DNA of 64,000 bases, from positions 248,001-312,000 of the forward strand of contig CANNAM010000002.1 of the NCBI GenBank assembly GCA_947502595.1, in the 5' to 3' direction. Both the position numbers and the translations under genes were made by a program. A model generated the notes under the pieces. The model searched no databases and was not told the DNA's origin. It saw nothing but the letters and a program-made list of their open reading frames with translations. Of this stretch, positions 9,345-18,454 are shown piece after piece; the first letter of the stretch is position 1; each line of letters begins with the position of its first letter. The DNA comes from an uncultured Marinicella sp. (GTDB lineage: Bacteria; Pseudomonadota; Gammaproteobacteria; Xanthomonadales; Marinicellaceae).

Positions 9345-10055
9345 ATGCGCCCTCAACCATTGTTCAGAAAAATTCATAAATGGGCAGGCCTCATTCTTGG
9401 CATCCAAATCTTGTTGTGGTTCACCAGTGGCTTCTTAATGAGCTTCATGCCTATTGACGAAATACATGGCGACCACTTGCTCAAAAAACCAGCACCTACA
9501 GCCATCAACTTAAGCAAGGTTAATTTATCCACCATTGCTGAACAAGTGTCTGCACCAATACAATCTCTCGAGCTGAACTCATGGTTAGGCCAAACTGTGG
9601 TAACAGTTAAAACACCTGAGGGGATAAAACGGTTTACCACCCCTGACATGCATCCAATCACTGTCATCAATAAATCTCAAATTCAGCAGATTTTAGCTGC
9701 CCAGCTCAAAGGTAACCCTGAAATTCATCAGTTAAAACGGTTGAACCACGTGCCCAACGAAGCCAGAGGCAACATTGCACCGCTGTGGCAAGTACAGTTA
9801 GCAGATGCAGAAAACACCAGAATTTACATTTCAGACCAAAGCGGCCAAATCGTTGCAAAAAGAACCGATCGTTGGCGCCTATTTGACTTTCTATGGATGC
9901 TACACATCATGAATTATGATGACCGTGTGAGCTTCAACCACCCATTGTTGTACATTACAGCCTTTTCAGCAATGCTATTTACCCTTACTGGGTTCGTCTT
10001 ATTGTACTTTCGCTTTCGAAAAAACAAACAGGGTAAAAAACGAATTCAAAACTGA
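9345..10055 (+). CDS. PepSY-domain inner-membrane protein
   Basis: Starting at the ATG at 9345 the product is 236 residues: an N-terminal FRKIHKWAGLILGIQILLWF membrane segment with the His seen in PepSY_TM proteins, a periplasmic PepSY-like region, and a C-terminal membrane helix followed by a basic tail (FRFRKNKQGKKR). The frame is open back to 9258, but that extension is not family-like. These proteins often accompany iron uptake or ferric reductases; nothing nearby confirms that here. It could be a heme- or metal-linked reductase subunit. Confidence 0.68.
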   Translation: MRPQPLFRKIHKWAGLILGIQILLWFTSGFLMSFMPIDEIHGDHLLKKPAPTAINLSKVNLSTIAEQVSAPIQSLELNSWLGQTVVTVKTPEGIKRFTTPDMHPITVINKSQIQQILAAQLKGNPEIHQLKRLNHVPNEARGNIAPLWQVQLADAENTRIYISDQSGQIVAKRTDRWRLFDFLWMLHIMNYDDRVSFNHPLLYITAFSAMLFTLTGFVLLYFRFRKNKQGKKRIQN

Positions 10056-10060
10056 ATAAC

Positions 10061-10093
10061 AAAGCTTTCATGGACAGATCCCCATGGCTTTTT
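10061..10093 (+). terminator. Possible intrinsic terminator after the PepSY gene
   Basis: CATGG and CCATG can pair, with an outer AAAGC/GCTTT extension interrupted by a three-base bulge, followed by TTTTT. It is an imperfect stem, so support is modest. Confidence 0.35.
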
Positions 10094-10162
10094 GACTATT
10101 GTCAAACTCATGAGTTAACGGTTTTTTTACAATGCGTTTTTTAACCAGAAAAGAGCAAAACC

Positions 10163-10831
10163 ATGAAAAAAATATTAACCACTGCATTGGCGGTTATGAG
10201 TATGAACGCAATGGCAGTAGAACAGGGTGATTGGTTGTTACACATCCGCGCAATCAATGTTGCACCCAATGACAGCAGTTCAATGATTCATGTAGATGGA
10301 GTTGGTGTGGCAGGCACAGGCGTGACAGTGGACTCTAATCAAAGCTTGGATATTTCATTGGGCTACATGTTTACCGACAACTGGGCCGTAGAACTGTTGG
10401 CTGACCTGAGTTCAAAGCACAGCGTATCAGCCAATGGCTTGGCTGGCTTGGGCGTGCCCAACGGCACTGATGTGGTCGATACCAATGTCTTACCACCCAC
10501 TTTATTTTTACAGTACCAATTTAATCCAAAAGGCAAAATTCGACCTTATGCGGGAGTTGGTTTGAACTATACACTGTTCTTCAACGATGAATTAACTGGT
10601 GCCGCTAAAACTGTATTGGGGGCAAATAATTTAGACATTGATTCTTCAGTAGGTGCCGCGGCACAATTCGGCATTGATTGGCAATTAAAAAATAACTGGT
10701 CATTCAATATTGATGTGAAGTACATTCAAATTGAAACCGAAGCCACTTTTGATACCGCCATTGGCCGTGCATCCGTTGATATCGACATCAACCCCACAGT
10801 TTTTGGTATTGGCTTTGGTAAAACTTTTTAA
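10163..10831 (+). CDS. OmpW family outer-membrane beta-barrel protein
   Basis: A 222-residue protein with an 18-residue signal peptide (MKKILTTALAVMSMNAMA). The mature protein begins EQGDWLLHIRAINVAPND, an OmpW hallmark, contains the conserved GYMFTDNWAVELLAD and LQYQFNPKGKIRPYAGVGLNYTLFF strands, and ends in a C-terminal Phe (GIGFGKTF) as outer-membrane barrels do. OmpW forms an eight-stranded barrel thought to let small hydrophobic compounds enter. A purine-rich stretch precedes the ATG. It stands alone between two terminator-like hairpins. Confidence 0.9.
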   Translation: MKKILTTALAVMSMNAMAVEQGDWLLHIRAINVAPNDSSSMIHVDGVGVAGTGVTVDSNQSLDISLGYMFTDNWAVELLADLSSKHSVSANGLAGLGVPNGTDVVDTNVLPPTLFLQYQFNPKGKIRPYAGVGLNYTLFFNDELTGAAKTVLGANNLDIDSSVGAAAQFGIDWQLKNNWSFNIDVKYIQIETEATFDTAIGRASVDIDINPTVFGIGFGKTF

Positions 10832-10863
10832 TCCATTGCATTGGTGCTCAGTATTGCAAGAAA

Positions 10864-10889
10864 GGCTCAGTTTTAAAATTGGGTCTTTT
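10864..10889 (+). terminator. Probable terminator of the ompW-like gene
   Basis: GGCTCAGTT at 10864 pairs (with several G-U pairs) with AATTGGGTC ending at 10885 around a TTAA loop, and a T-rich run follows. The rest of the 302-base gap up to 11133 is AT-rich and holds no ORF I believe; it must contain the promoter of the BON gene. Confidence 0.5.
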
Positions 10890-11133
10890 ATATTTCTGAC
10901 TTAAAATATCAACTGCCTCGCCTTCTTTTCTCACCTTATTGCCTTGAACAAACTATTTTATGTTTTTGTTTAAATTTTAAATTATTGATGTTTTTCAACA
11001 ACTTAAACCGATAAAGCTCACTCCATTAACTTGAATTTAACACTATATCCACGCCTCATTTTAATGCATTTGTAAAATGGGTAACCATCATATCGGTTTG
11101 GTATGTGTTTACTTAATCAATTAAGGAGTTACT

Positions 11134-11760
11134 ATGAAAACGAATACAGACAAGTTGAAAACAGCCATTAAAACCACTTTATTAGCCGCTTCTCTTGCTG
11201 TGGCGCCATTGGCCATGGCCGACGGCAATGAACAGTACAACACTGATGATAAATTAAGAGACGCATGGCTCGATGGTAAAGTTGAAACCGCTTTATTGGT
11301 CAACAGACATTTAAACAACTTCACCATTGATACCGATGTAAAAGGCAATGTGGCGTATTTATCAGGAACTGTTAAGTCAGAAATTGATCGAGAATTGGCA
11401 GCTGAAATTGCCCAAAGCATTAAGGGCGTTACCTCAGTTGATAATGACATCATTGTTAAGAAAAAGGATGAAAACATTGCGGATGAAATGCATGTTACTC
11501 ACCAGCACCAACAAGACAAAACCAGAAATTTTGGTACTTGGTACGACGATGCCACCACCACAGCTGCAATTAAATCTGAACTGTTGTGGAATTCGGAAAC
11601 TTCAGGGTTGGATGTCAATGTAGACACTGCATATGGTGTAGTCACTTTGAATGGTGTGGTAGAAACTGCAGCAGAGAAGGACTTGATCGAAGAAATTGCA
11701 GCCAACACGCCTGGAGTCAGGAATGTAGAGTCTGAAATTGAAGTTGATAGCAATTCATAA
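11134..11760 (+). CDS. Periplasmic double-BON-domain protein (OsmY-like)
   Basis: A 208-residue protein with a signal peptide ending near APLAMADG (about residue 30). Two BON domains follow: residues about 46-110 (KVETALLVNRHLNNFTIDTD...) and about 140-205 (AIKSELLWNSETSGLDVNVD...), each with the typical G-V-V/A-Y-L-x-G turn. BON domains bind phospholipid, and OsmY-type proteins are periplasmic stress proteins. A strong ribosome site AAGGAG lies ahead of the ATG. DUF1328 follows after a hairpin, a pair often seen in stress-induced envelope loci, so general-stress control is plausible but not shown. Confidence 0.88.
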   Translation: MKTNTDKLKTAIKTTLLAASLAVAPLAMADGNEQYNTDDKLRDAWLDGKVETALLVNRHLNNFTIDTDVKGNVAYLSGTVKSEIDRELAAEIAQSIKGVTSVDNDIIVKKKDENIADEMHVTHQHQQDKTRNFGTWYDDATTTAAIKSELLWNSETSGLDVNVDTAYGVVTLNGVVETAAEKDLIEEIAANTPGVRNVESEIEVDSNS

Positions 11761-11772
11761 GCAACCATTTTT

Positions 11773-11803
11773 AAACAGCGCGGGCTTGATGCCTGCGCTG
11801 TTT
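11773..11803 (+). other. Intercistronic hairpin between the BON and DUF1328 genes
   Basis: A 13-bp stem (AAACAGCGCGGGC against GCCTGCGCTGTTT, one G-U) with a five-base loop. No U-run follows, so it is more likely an mRNA-stabilising or partial-attenuation element than a full terminator. Confidence 0.6.
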
Positions 11804-11828
11804 AACCGATTAGATACGAGGTATTTAT

Positions 11829-11987
11829 ATGTTAAATTATGCACTTATATTTTTAGTTATCGCATTGATTGCAGCGGTATTTGGTTTTGGTGGCGTGGCC
11901 GGTACTGCAGCCAGTATTGCAAAGGTGTTGTTCTTTGTCTTTCTGGTACTGGTGGTATTGTCCCTTTTTGGCCACCTCTTCAGTTAG
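11829..11987 (+). CDS. DUF1328 (YtjA-like) small membrane protein
   Basis: A 52-residue protein with two hydrophobic segments. The glycine-rich turn [19 protein letters not shown] between the helices is the DUF1328/YtjA signature, and the end HLFS is short. GAGG lies seven bases before the ATG. The molecular function is unknown. It shares a transcript with the BON gene if the intervening hairpin is read through, and a good terminator follows at once. Confidence 0.85.
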   Translation: MLNYALIFLVIALIAAVFGFGGVAGTAASIAKVLFFVFLVLVVLSLFGHLFS

Positions 11988-12003
11988 CAATTAATTCCTG
12001 TAT

Positions 12004-12032
12004 AAAACCTCACACTGTTGGGGTTTTATTTT
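12004..12032 (+). terminator. Terminator after DUF1328
   Basis: AAAACCTC (12004-12011) pairs with GGGGTTTT (12020-12027, one G-U) around an eight-base loop, followed by ATTTT. It overlaps the last bases of the convergent MBL-fold gene. Confidence 0.65.
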
Positions 12033-12832
12033 GGATTAATAAAACCACTAGGAACTTCAAAATAAGACTGTCTAAGCACATCAACCCCACACTCTAAATC
12101 GCTTATCCAATCTAAAAATTGACCGATGATTTTGGGCCCTTTAAAGGCTGGTCCATGTTGTGGCACAATCATTTCAATATCTAACTTTCTCACCATTCTG
12201 GCCCATAAACCAGTCACCCTATTAGAACACATATAACGTTGATGAAAGCCAACCATAAATGGAATGTGAGCTGCAAAATCATCAACGTAAGCTGTGTCTG
12301 TTTGACTGCCTATTGAAGCACCCATATCTCCAGAAAACAGTATTTTGCTGATTGGGTCATAAAGCTGAAAGTTGCCCACGGAGTGTAAAAAATGAGCAGG
12401 AATTAAAACCAGTTCATTGTTTCCAAAAGGTATTCTGGCTCCCTCATCTGGAATTTCAGTCACTCGCTTATTGAAATCTCCTACCTGTTTATCAATATGT
12501 GAAGAAACTAAATGCGGCAAAAATCGACCCCATAATTTTGACACCAAAACTTGACACGATGTATTCATTACCCAGCGATCAATGGAAGCAATGATGTCTG
12601 GGTCTTGGTGAGATGCAAATATATAATCCAAATGCTTTGGATTGATATAACGAGTAATGGCCATGTTCAAAGGAATGTAGGTTAAATCTCCACCAGGGTC
12701 TAATAACATAGACTGGTTATCATCCATGATTAAAAACTGATTAGACTGTACTCCATGACCTTCGACCAAATCATTAAAAGCCAAACAAGCATGACCATTT
12801 TTTCTATACAAAACTTCCGGTTTTCCAACCAT
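12026..12832 (-). CDS. MBL-fold di-iron (ODP-type) protein
   Basis: A 268-residue metallo-beta-lactamase-fold protein resembling the oxygen-binding di-iron (ODP) domain of flavodiiron proteins. The metal motif appears as ASHQDPDIIAS (near residue 75), then PAHFLHSVGNFQLYD (near 150) and LFSGDMGASIG (near 170), and the last His sits in VPQHGPAF (near 230). There is no flavodoxin domain, so it is a stand-alone ODP protein. In this family such proteins can bind oxygen or NO and some act in signalling; activity here is inferred. It is monocistronic and convergent with DUF1328. Confidence 0.8.
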   Translation of the reverse strand: MVGKPEVLYRKNGHACLAFNDLVEGHGVQSNQFLIMDDNQSMLLDPGGDLTYIPLNMAITRYINPKHLDYIFASHQDPDIIASIDRWVMNTSCQVLVSKLWGRFLPHLVSSHIDKQVGDFNKRVTEIPDEGARIPFGNNELVLIPAHFLHSVGNFQLYDPISKILFSGDMGASIGSQTDTAYVDDFAAHIPFMVGFHQRYMCSNRVTGLWARMVRKLDIEMIVPQHGPAFKGPKIIGQFLDWISDLECGVDVLRQSYFEVPSGFINPK

Positions 12833-12958
12833 CTGACACCTACCATCAAAAAGGTTGTATTCTATTGGTCAATGATTTTTATGCTTTGACAAAAGTCAAT
12901 TTCTGGCCTAACAAGACTTGAGAGCGCACAAATTAACTTTTGGTTTTTAGGATTAAAT

Positions 12959-14809
12959 TCAGTTTATAGGCTGCTCTGACTCAGCTACCATTTCTTTTTC
13001 AGGTTCTGATTGTTTAATTAAGCCAATGACTTTCCAGTCAGCACTCAGCTTTTCTATGCCTTCTCTGCGGGTAAAGACCCTCAATTGTTTTCGATCAGGG
13101 GAAATCCCAAACATCGGAATGACCAATTTACCATGGGCTGCCATATACGCCTCATGACCAAATTCTTCGGTCAGCAAAGTGGTTTTGATTTGCGCTCCTT
13201 GGGCCAATAAACTGGCCAACTTGGCGTAGCTTACGTCCTTAGAAAATAAATGCCTGGCTTTACCTTCTTTAGATACCGCATGTTTGCTTTCGTCTTTATT
13301 CTTTTCTTCGTTATTGAGAACGAAGATATTGGCCAAACCAAATTCATTCTTATAGCGTGCTGCTGCCAATAAGTTTAAATCACTGTTCATCGACACCGCA
13401 ATCATCTTACCCACCCCAATCAAATCCAAATGTTGGTCGGCATGCTCAGAAACCACATTACCATAATAGGTTTTAATGTCTTTCATACGTGCCTCTTTGA
13501 TGTAGCGCCAATGCGAATCACTCAACAAGCATTCAAAGCCATGTTTATTCAATGCTTCTGCGATGGCAATGGCCACTGGATTACTACCAACCATCAAAAT
13601 ACCTTTTGATTCTGAATTGGCTACCCCCAACTTATTGGCCAAAAAGCCAGCAGTGGCTGACTGAAACACCACAGTACCGATGATTACCATAAAGGTCAGA
13701 GAAACCAATAAATCGGCTTCACTGTAGCCTTGTTGTTCAAGTTTTAAGGCAAAAAGAGCCGACACTGCTGCCGCCACAATACCCCGTGGTGCTATCCAAG
13801 ACAACACCGCTTTTTCTTGGATGGTTAAGTCTGACCCCCACGTTGACACCAAAATTTTAAGTGGTCTGGCAACAAACTGAATCACCAAAAACAACACCAC
13901 CGAACCCCAGCCTATTTGTAAAAACTGCTCTAAATCTAAGCGTGCAGCCAAGATAATAAATAATCCAGAAATCAATAATAAGGTTAAAGATTCTTTGAAA
14001 TTCAAAATGTCTTCTATTGGGGTGTTTTTGCTGTTGGCCAACCACATCCCCATAACAGTCACGGTCAACAAACCTGATTCATGCGCCAGCACATCTGAAA
14101 CCGCAAAAACTGCAAATACCAAGGTCAAAGTGAAGACATTGTGTAAATACTCAGGCAGCCAATGACGGCGCAGTACCATACCCATAAAAGCCCCGGCCAA
14201 AGCGCCTAAAAACCCACCAACCAACAAAATCCAGCCAAAATCCAATGCCACATCAACCAATCCAGCAGCACCTTGTTGAGATGAAATAATGAAATTAAAA
14301 ACCAGCACGGCCAACAAAGCCCCCAACGGATCAATCACGATCCCTTCCCAGCGCAAGACATTGGAGACTTTTTTATTCAGTTTCAAAATTCGCAGCATTG
14401 GCACAATAACCGTTGGGCCAGTAACCACCACCAGCGAACCAAACAGTAAGGACAATAACCACGGCAAATCCAACAACCAATGAGTGGCGAGCGCAATGGT
14501 TAACCAAGTAACCACCATACCCACTGTTACCATGCGCCGAACCACCGACTCCAACCCCCGAATTTGTCTGAAATTCAAAGTCAGCGCGCCCTCAAATAAA
14601 ATCACCGAAACAGCCAATGAAACCATGGGAAACAACAAGTCTCCAAACAGCAAATCTGGGTCAATGATGCCAGTCACGGGTTTACCCAACACAATGCCCA
14701 ACAGCAACAGCAACAAAATTGATGGCAACTTAAGCCACCAGGCCAGCCACTGCGCCATGGATCCTAAAATGCCTATGAGTGCAATGGCCAACATGAGGTT
14801 TTCTGTCAT
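12959..14809 (-). CDS. CPA1-type cation/proton antiporter with C-terminal RCK-like domain
   Basis: A 616-residue protein: residues 1-400 are 12-13 membrane segments with NhaP-like motifs (GPTVIVPMLR, WEGIVIDPLGALLA with the conserved Asp, WIAPRGIVAAAVSALFA), and residues about 400-540 form a TrkA-N/RCK-like domain beginning KGILMVGSNPVAIAIAEAL. It should exchange Na+ or K+ for H+ across the inner membrane. The dinucleotide loop is altered from GxGxxG, so ligand binding is uncertain. Its start lies three bases after the terC stop, so the two are one operon. Confidence 0.88.
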   Translation of the reverse strand: MTENLMLAIALIGILGSMAQWLAWWLKLPSILLLLLLGIVLGKPVTGIIDPDLLFGDLLFPMVSLAVSVILFEGALTLNFRQIRGLESVVRRMVTVGMVVTWLTIALATHWLLDLPWLLSLLFGSLVVVTGPTVIVPMLRILKLNKKVSNVLRWEGIVIDPLGALLAVLVFNFIISSQQGAAGLVDVALDFGWILLVGGFLGALAGAFMGMVLRRHWLPEYLHNVFTLTLVFAVFAVSDVLAHESGLLTVTVMGMWLANSKNTPIEDILNFKESLTLLLISGLFIILAARLDLEQFLQIGWGSVVLFLVIQFVARPLKILVSTWGSDLTIQEKAVLSWIAPRGIVAAAVSALFALKLEQQGYSEADLLVSLTFMVIIGTVVFQSATAGFLANKLGVANSESKGILMVGSNPVAIAIAEALNKHGFECLLSDSHWRYIKEARMKDIKTYYGNVVSEHADQHLDLIGVGKMIAVSMNSDLNLLAAARYKNEFGLANIFVLNNEEKNKDESKHAVSKEGKARHLFSKDVSYAKLASLLAQGAQIKTTLLTEEFGHEAYMAAHGKLVIPMFGISPDRKQLRVFTRREGIEKLSADWKVIGLIKQSEPEKEMVAESEQPIN

Positions 14810-14812
14810 CAG

Positions 14813-15601
14813 TTATTCCTGTATGCGTTTGGCTTTGAGGTTAGATAATTTTTTCGAATACCTGGATTGCACCAGTTCAGTAATCACCATCACCGCAATT
14901 ACAAAATAAAACGTGGCTTTGCTCATCTGAGTGATTTCATGACCGAAAAATTTCAAGTGGGCAATGTGGCCACCTTCTGATAACAACATCACGCCAACAA
15001 TAAATAATATGAATAAACCCAAAACTTCATACATGCGATTGCGCTGTAAAAAAGCCGCCACGGTATCTGCCAACCACACCATCAACAAAGCACCAATCAA
15101 AATAGCCGATGCCATGATGATGAAATTGTCTGTCAAAGCCATGGCACTAAGAATTGAGTCAAAGGAAAACACCACATTCATGGTTACAATCAAAATCAAT
15201 GCTTTGGCAAATGAAGATTTTTGTTGTTTTTCATGCTCCATGTTTTCTTCTAGTGACAGCATGTGCCATATTTCTTTCATGGCCGTGTATATAATGAAAA
15301 CGCCACCCAGTAAAACCACCACCGCGCGTAAGTTAAAAGTGCCTTCCACGACACCCTCCCAAGCCAAAGTAAATAATGGCTCAGTGAAATATGACAACAC
15401 CTTCAAGAGTAAAAACAACAGCACCAAACGGAACAGCACGGCCATCCAAATACCGGTTTTTCGCAATTTAGATTGTTTGGACTCTTCAACACGTTGTGAC
15501 TCAATAATGATGTACAGTAAGTTATCAAAACCCAATACGGCCTGCAGCATCACCAACATGCCCAAGGTGAATAAATTTTCTATAGTGAATAAACCTTCCA
15601 T
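14813..15601 (-). CDS. TerC family integral membrane protein
   Basis: A 262-residue protein with about seven membrane segments from the ATG at 15601 (MEGLFTIENLFTLGMLVMLQ). The TerC metal-binding acidic residues are visible in AVLGFDNLLYI near residue 25 and in VFSFDSILSAMALTDN near 145. Members export Mn2+ or support membrane protein maturation under alkaline or metal stress. The frame extends upstream to 15841, but that part overlaps the divergent bioB gene and is not family-like. It precedes the antiporter in a two-gene operon. Confidence 0.88.
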   Translation of the reverse strand: MEGLFTIENLFTLGMLVMLQAVLGFDNLLYIIIESQRVEESKQSKLRKTGIWMAVLFRLVLLFLLLKVLSYFTEPLFTLAWEGVVEGTFNLRAVVVLLGGVFIIYTAMKEIWHMLSLEENMEHEKQQKSSFAKALILIVTMNVVFSFDSILSAMALTDNFIIMASAILIGALLMVWLADTVAAFLQRNRMYEVLGLFILFIVGVMLLSEGGHIAHLKFFGHEITQMSKATFYFVIAVMVITELVQSRYSKKLSNLKAKRIQE

Positions 15602-15698
15602 CTTCGATCGCTGATTTGTAAAGCAATCATTGTTAACTTTCCACTTATATTTTTCAAGCGAAAAATTGTAACAGTTGTTTGAAAATTCCTCGCAGTTA

Positions 15699-15727
15699 TT
15701 GACTATTTTAAAGGGGCGTCGCATACT
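15699..15727 (+). promoter_or_regulatory. Probable sigma70 promoter of bioB
   Basis: TTGACT (15699-15704), a 17-base spacer and CATACT (15722-15727) lie 25 bases before the bioB ATG. I do not see a BirA-type operator here. Confidence 0.5.
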
Positions 15728-15752
15728 GCGACTTTGATTTTTCACCAACTTA

Positions 15753-16718
15753 ATGACTGCCAAAACAGAAATACGCCATGATTGGACCATTGAAGAAGTC
15801 GAACAACTGTTTGCGCTGCCCTTCAATGACCTGATGTTCAAAGCCCAACAAGTACACCGTCAATACTTCAATCCGAATCACGTGCAAATCAGCACATTAT
15901 TAAGTATAAAAACCGGCGCTTGTCCTGAAGATTGTAACTACTGTCCGCAATCAGTGCGCTACGAAACCGAGGTCAAGGCCGAACCATTGATGGCGGTTGA
16001 TACCGTGGTTGAGCAAGCCGGATTAGCTAAACAACAAGGCGCCACAAGGTTTTGTATGGGTGCAGCTTGGCGCAGTCCCAAAGACCGAGATTTAGACCAG
16101 GTCATCAAAATGGTCAAAGGTGTCAAGGCGCTGGGTATGGAAACATGTTTAACTTTAGGCATGTTATCAGCAGAACAGTCCAAGAAACTTTCAGATGCTG
16201 GTTTAGATTACTACAACCACAATTTAGATACTTCAGAAGAATACTATAAAAAAATCATCACCACCCGAAAGTTTGAGATGCGCATGGATACATTAAAAAA
16301 CGTGCAAAAATCAGGCATCAACGTGTGTTCCGGTGGTATTGTTGGTATGGGTGAGTCACAACGCGATCGCGGTGGTATGTTAATGGCTTTGGCCAACTTA
16401 GAACAACATCCTGGCAGTGTACCCATCAATGCTCTGGTGCAAGTCAAAGGCACACCCTTGCATGGCATTGATAAAATTGATGAGCTCGACTTTGTCAGAA
16501 CCGTTGCTGTGGCACGTTTGATGATGCCCAAGTCTATGGTGCGTTTATCCGCTGGTCGAAATGACATGAGTGAGGCGGTACAAGCCATGTGCTTTATGGC
16601 TGGCGCCAATTCGATCTTTTATGGGGAAAAACTACTGACCACATCAAATCCAGAAGAAAATAAAGACCTGGCTTTGTTCAAAAAGCTGGGCATTGAGCCG
16701 ATGCCAAAACGGCATTGA
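15753..16718 (+). CDS. bioB: Biotin synthase
   Basis: A 321-residue radical SAM enzyme that inserts sulfur into dethiobiotin. The SAM-cluster motif CPEDCNYC (Cys57, 61, 64) is present, as are the family segments [33 protein letters not shown]-like [19 protein letters not shown] and [33 protein letters not shown], which include the [2Fe-2S] ligands and the conserved Arg. Length is slightly under the E. coli protein (346), with a shorter C terminus. No strong ribosome site is visible. It is divergent from terC, and other bio genes are not adjacent; bioF lies 3.4 kb downstream. Confidence 0.96.
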   Translation: MTAKTEIRHDWTIEEVEQLFALPFNDLMFKAQQVHRQYFNPNHVQISTLLSIKTGACPEDCNYCPQSVRYETEVKAEPLMAVDTVVEQAGLAKQQGATRFCMGAAWRSPKDRDLDQVIKMVKGVKALGMETCLTLGMLSAEQSKKLSDAGLDYYNHNLDTSEEYYKKIITTRKFEMRMDTLKNVQKSGINVCSGGIVGMGESQRDRGGMLMALANLEQHPGSVPINALVQVKGTPLHGIDKIDELDFVRTVAVARLMMPKSMVRLSAGRNDMSEAVQAMCFMAGANSIFYGEKLLTTSNPEENKDLALFKKLGIEPMPKRH

Positions 16719-16780
16719 TTGAGATCAATTTTTTTGCACCCTCCATAATTTGGCGGGTGCAGTCAGCCGAATATAAATAC

Positions 16781-18268
16781 TTAATCACCAGAATGGTGTG
16801 ATTGTGCTGCCAGTTTTAAGCTTTCTTTGGCTTTCTCCAATTCTGCTTTGCTGTCTGAAATGACCACCAAAGTATCATTGACCTCAATAACGGTAAAACC
16901 CGTTGGAGTTAAATACTCATTGTTACGAATTATCATGGTTATGTGGGCGTTTTTAGGGAAGCGTACATCCACAATCTGTTTGTTTACTGCACTGTACTCA
17001 GGTAAAACCTTGATTTCTTTGATGGCTGACCTGGGACTGTCTGGCGCCTGTTGCTCGATGTCTGCGTAAGGGTTACTTTCTTCTGGTGAACCCACATTAA
17101 GCCATTTAGCTACAATGCTTAATGTGGTGCCTTGAACCAATACAGATGTCACCGATATAAAGAACACTATATTAAATATCATCTCCGCTTTGTCAATACC
17201 GGCTAACAACGGGTAAGTGGCAAATACAATCGGAACCGCACCACGCAGACCAACCCAAGATATATATACCCGCCTTCTTAATTTCATTTTAAAAAACATC
17301 AGACTGATCAGTACACTCAAAGGCCGAGCAACCACAATTAAGAACATCGAAATGATGATACCGATACCAATAATGGGCACTATGTGCGAAGGAAAAACCA
17401 ATAAACCCAATGTCAAAAAGAGTACAATTTGCATCAACCAAGCCAAGCCATCATACATTTGTAAAATGGTGTTTTTATGAATCAGGTCTTGGTTGCCCAG
17501 ATAAACCGCGCTGATATATATCGCCAAAAATCCATTCCCACCAAAAAAATCAGTGGTAGAAAAAATGATGAACATCAGAGAAATTACCAGTACAGAGTAC
17601 AAGCCTTCAAAACCCAGTTTTATCCGATTGATGATCAGCTTACTGAGTTTGCCAAAAGCAAAACCAAACACACCACCTAATATCATCTGTTGTAGAAACA
17701 TCGGAATAATTGAAGCAATGCCTTGGTCTTGATGTATAACTAAAGTCAAAAATGCAATCGTCAACACATATGCCATGGGGTCATTACTGCCACTTTCTAA
17801 CTCCAGGGTAGGGCGCAAGTTTTTTCTGAGGGCCAGGTTTTTCGAGCGCAAGATTGAAAACACCGCCGCTGCATCCGTGGATGACACAATAGAACCCAAC
17901 AACATACTCTCAAATAGAGTGAAGTCGGTGATTAACCACACAAAGTAACCAAGTGAAACTGCGGTTAACAACACACCAACTGTTGATAACACCAAGCCTT
18001 CCTTGAGTATCGGTTTAACCGCACCCCACTGGGTACTCAGACCACCAGAAAATAAGATGAAGTTCAACGCAACGATACCAATAAACTGAGCAGCTTTGGG
18101 GTCGTTAAAATGGATACCACCAATACCTTCTGAGCCAGCCAACATACCAATGGCTAAGAACAACAACAATGTAGGAACACCAAATCGATAGGAGGTTTTC
18201 CCAGCCACAATACTGATAAACAACAGCAAAGACCCGACCAGTAAAATGTTTTCAATGGTTAAACTCAT
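16781..18268 (-). CDS. Potassium/proton antiporter (CvrA/NhaP2-like, CPA1)
   Basis: A 495-residue protein with 12 or more membrane segments, CPA1 motifs (GSIVSSTDAAAVFSILR, LELESGSNDPMAYVLTIAFL, WVGLRGAVPIVFATYPLLAG) and a C-terminal TrkA-C/RCK_C domain (residues about 410-480, ending in the NDTLVVISDS strand). It matches the K+/H+ antiporter CvrA/NhaP2 group but is shorter than the E. coli protein and lacks its last domain. It would help tolerate osmotic or potassium shifts at the inner membrane. It is convergent with bioB. Confidence 0.87.
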   Translation of the reverse strand: MSLTIENILLVGSLLLFISIVAGKTSYRFGVPTLLLFLAIGMLAGSEGIGGIHFNDPKAAQFIGIVALNFILFSGGLSTQWGAVKPILKEGLVLSTVGVLLTAVSLGYFVWLITDFTLFESMLLGSIVSSTDAAAVFSILRSKNLALRKNLRPTLELESGSNDPMAYVLTIAFLTLVIHQDQGIASIIPMFLQQMILGGVFGFAFGKLSKLIINRIKLGFEGLYSVLVISLMFIIFSTTDFFGGNGFLAIYISAVYLGNQDLIHKNTILQMYDGLAWLMQIVLFLTLGLLVFPSHIVPIIGIGIIISMFLIVVARPLSVLISLMFFKMKLRRRVYISWVGLRGAVPIVFATYPLLAGIDKAEMIFNIVFFISVTSVLVQGTTLSIVAKWLNVGSPEESNPYADIEQQAPDSPRSAIKEIKVLPEYSAVNKQIVDVRFPKNAHITMIIRNNEYLTPTGFTVIEVNDTLVVISDSKAELEKAKESLKLAAQSHHSGD

Positions 18269-18454
18269 AAGACCTATTTAATACCTATTTGATTGATGTT
18301 GTGGCTCTGGCATGGTGCCAGCTATATATTTTACACCCAGTAGCGAGTGCCTTTTGCAGTTTAAACAACTGGTTCAGTGCTTGCCGTTTTAATTTCTATT
18401 AACCGGGTTTGGATTAAATATTGTCTGTTAAGCTGAAGATCAGGTCAATACTTT

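Noticed and set aside
16732-16763. TGCACCC/GGGTGCA inverted repeat between bioB and the antiporter
   Set aside because: A perfect seven-base stem, but the T-run lies before it on the plus strand and A's follow on the minus strand, so it is not a normal terminator on either strand.
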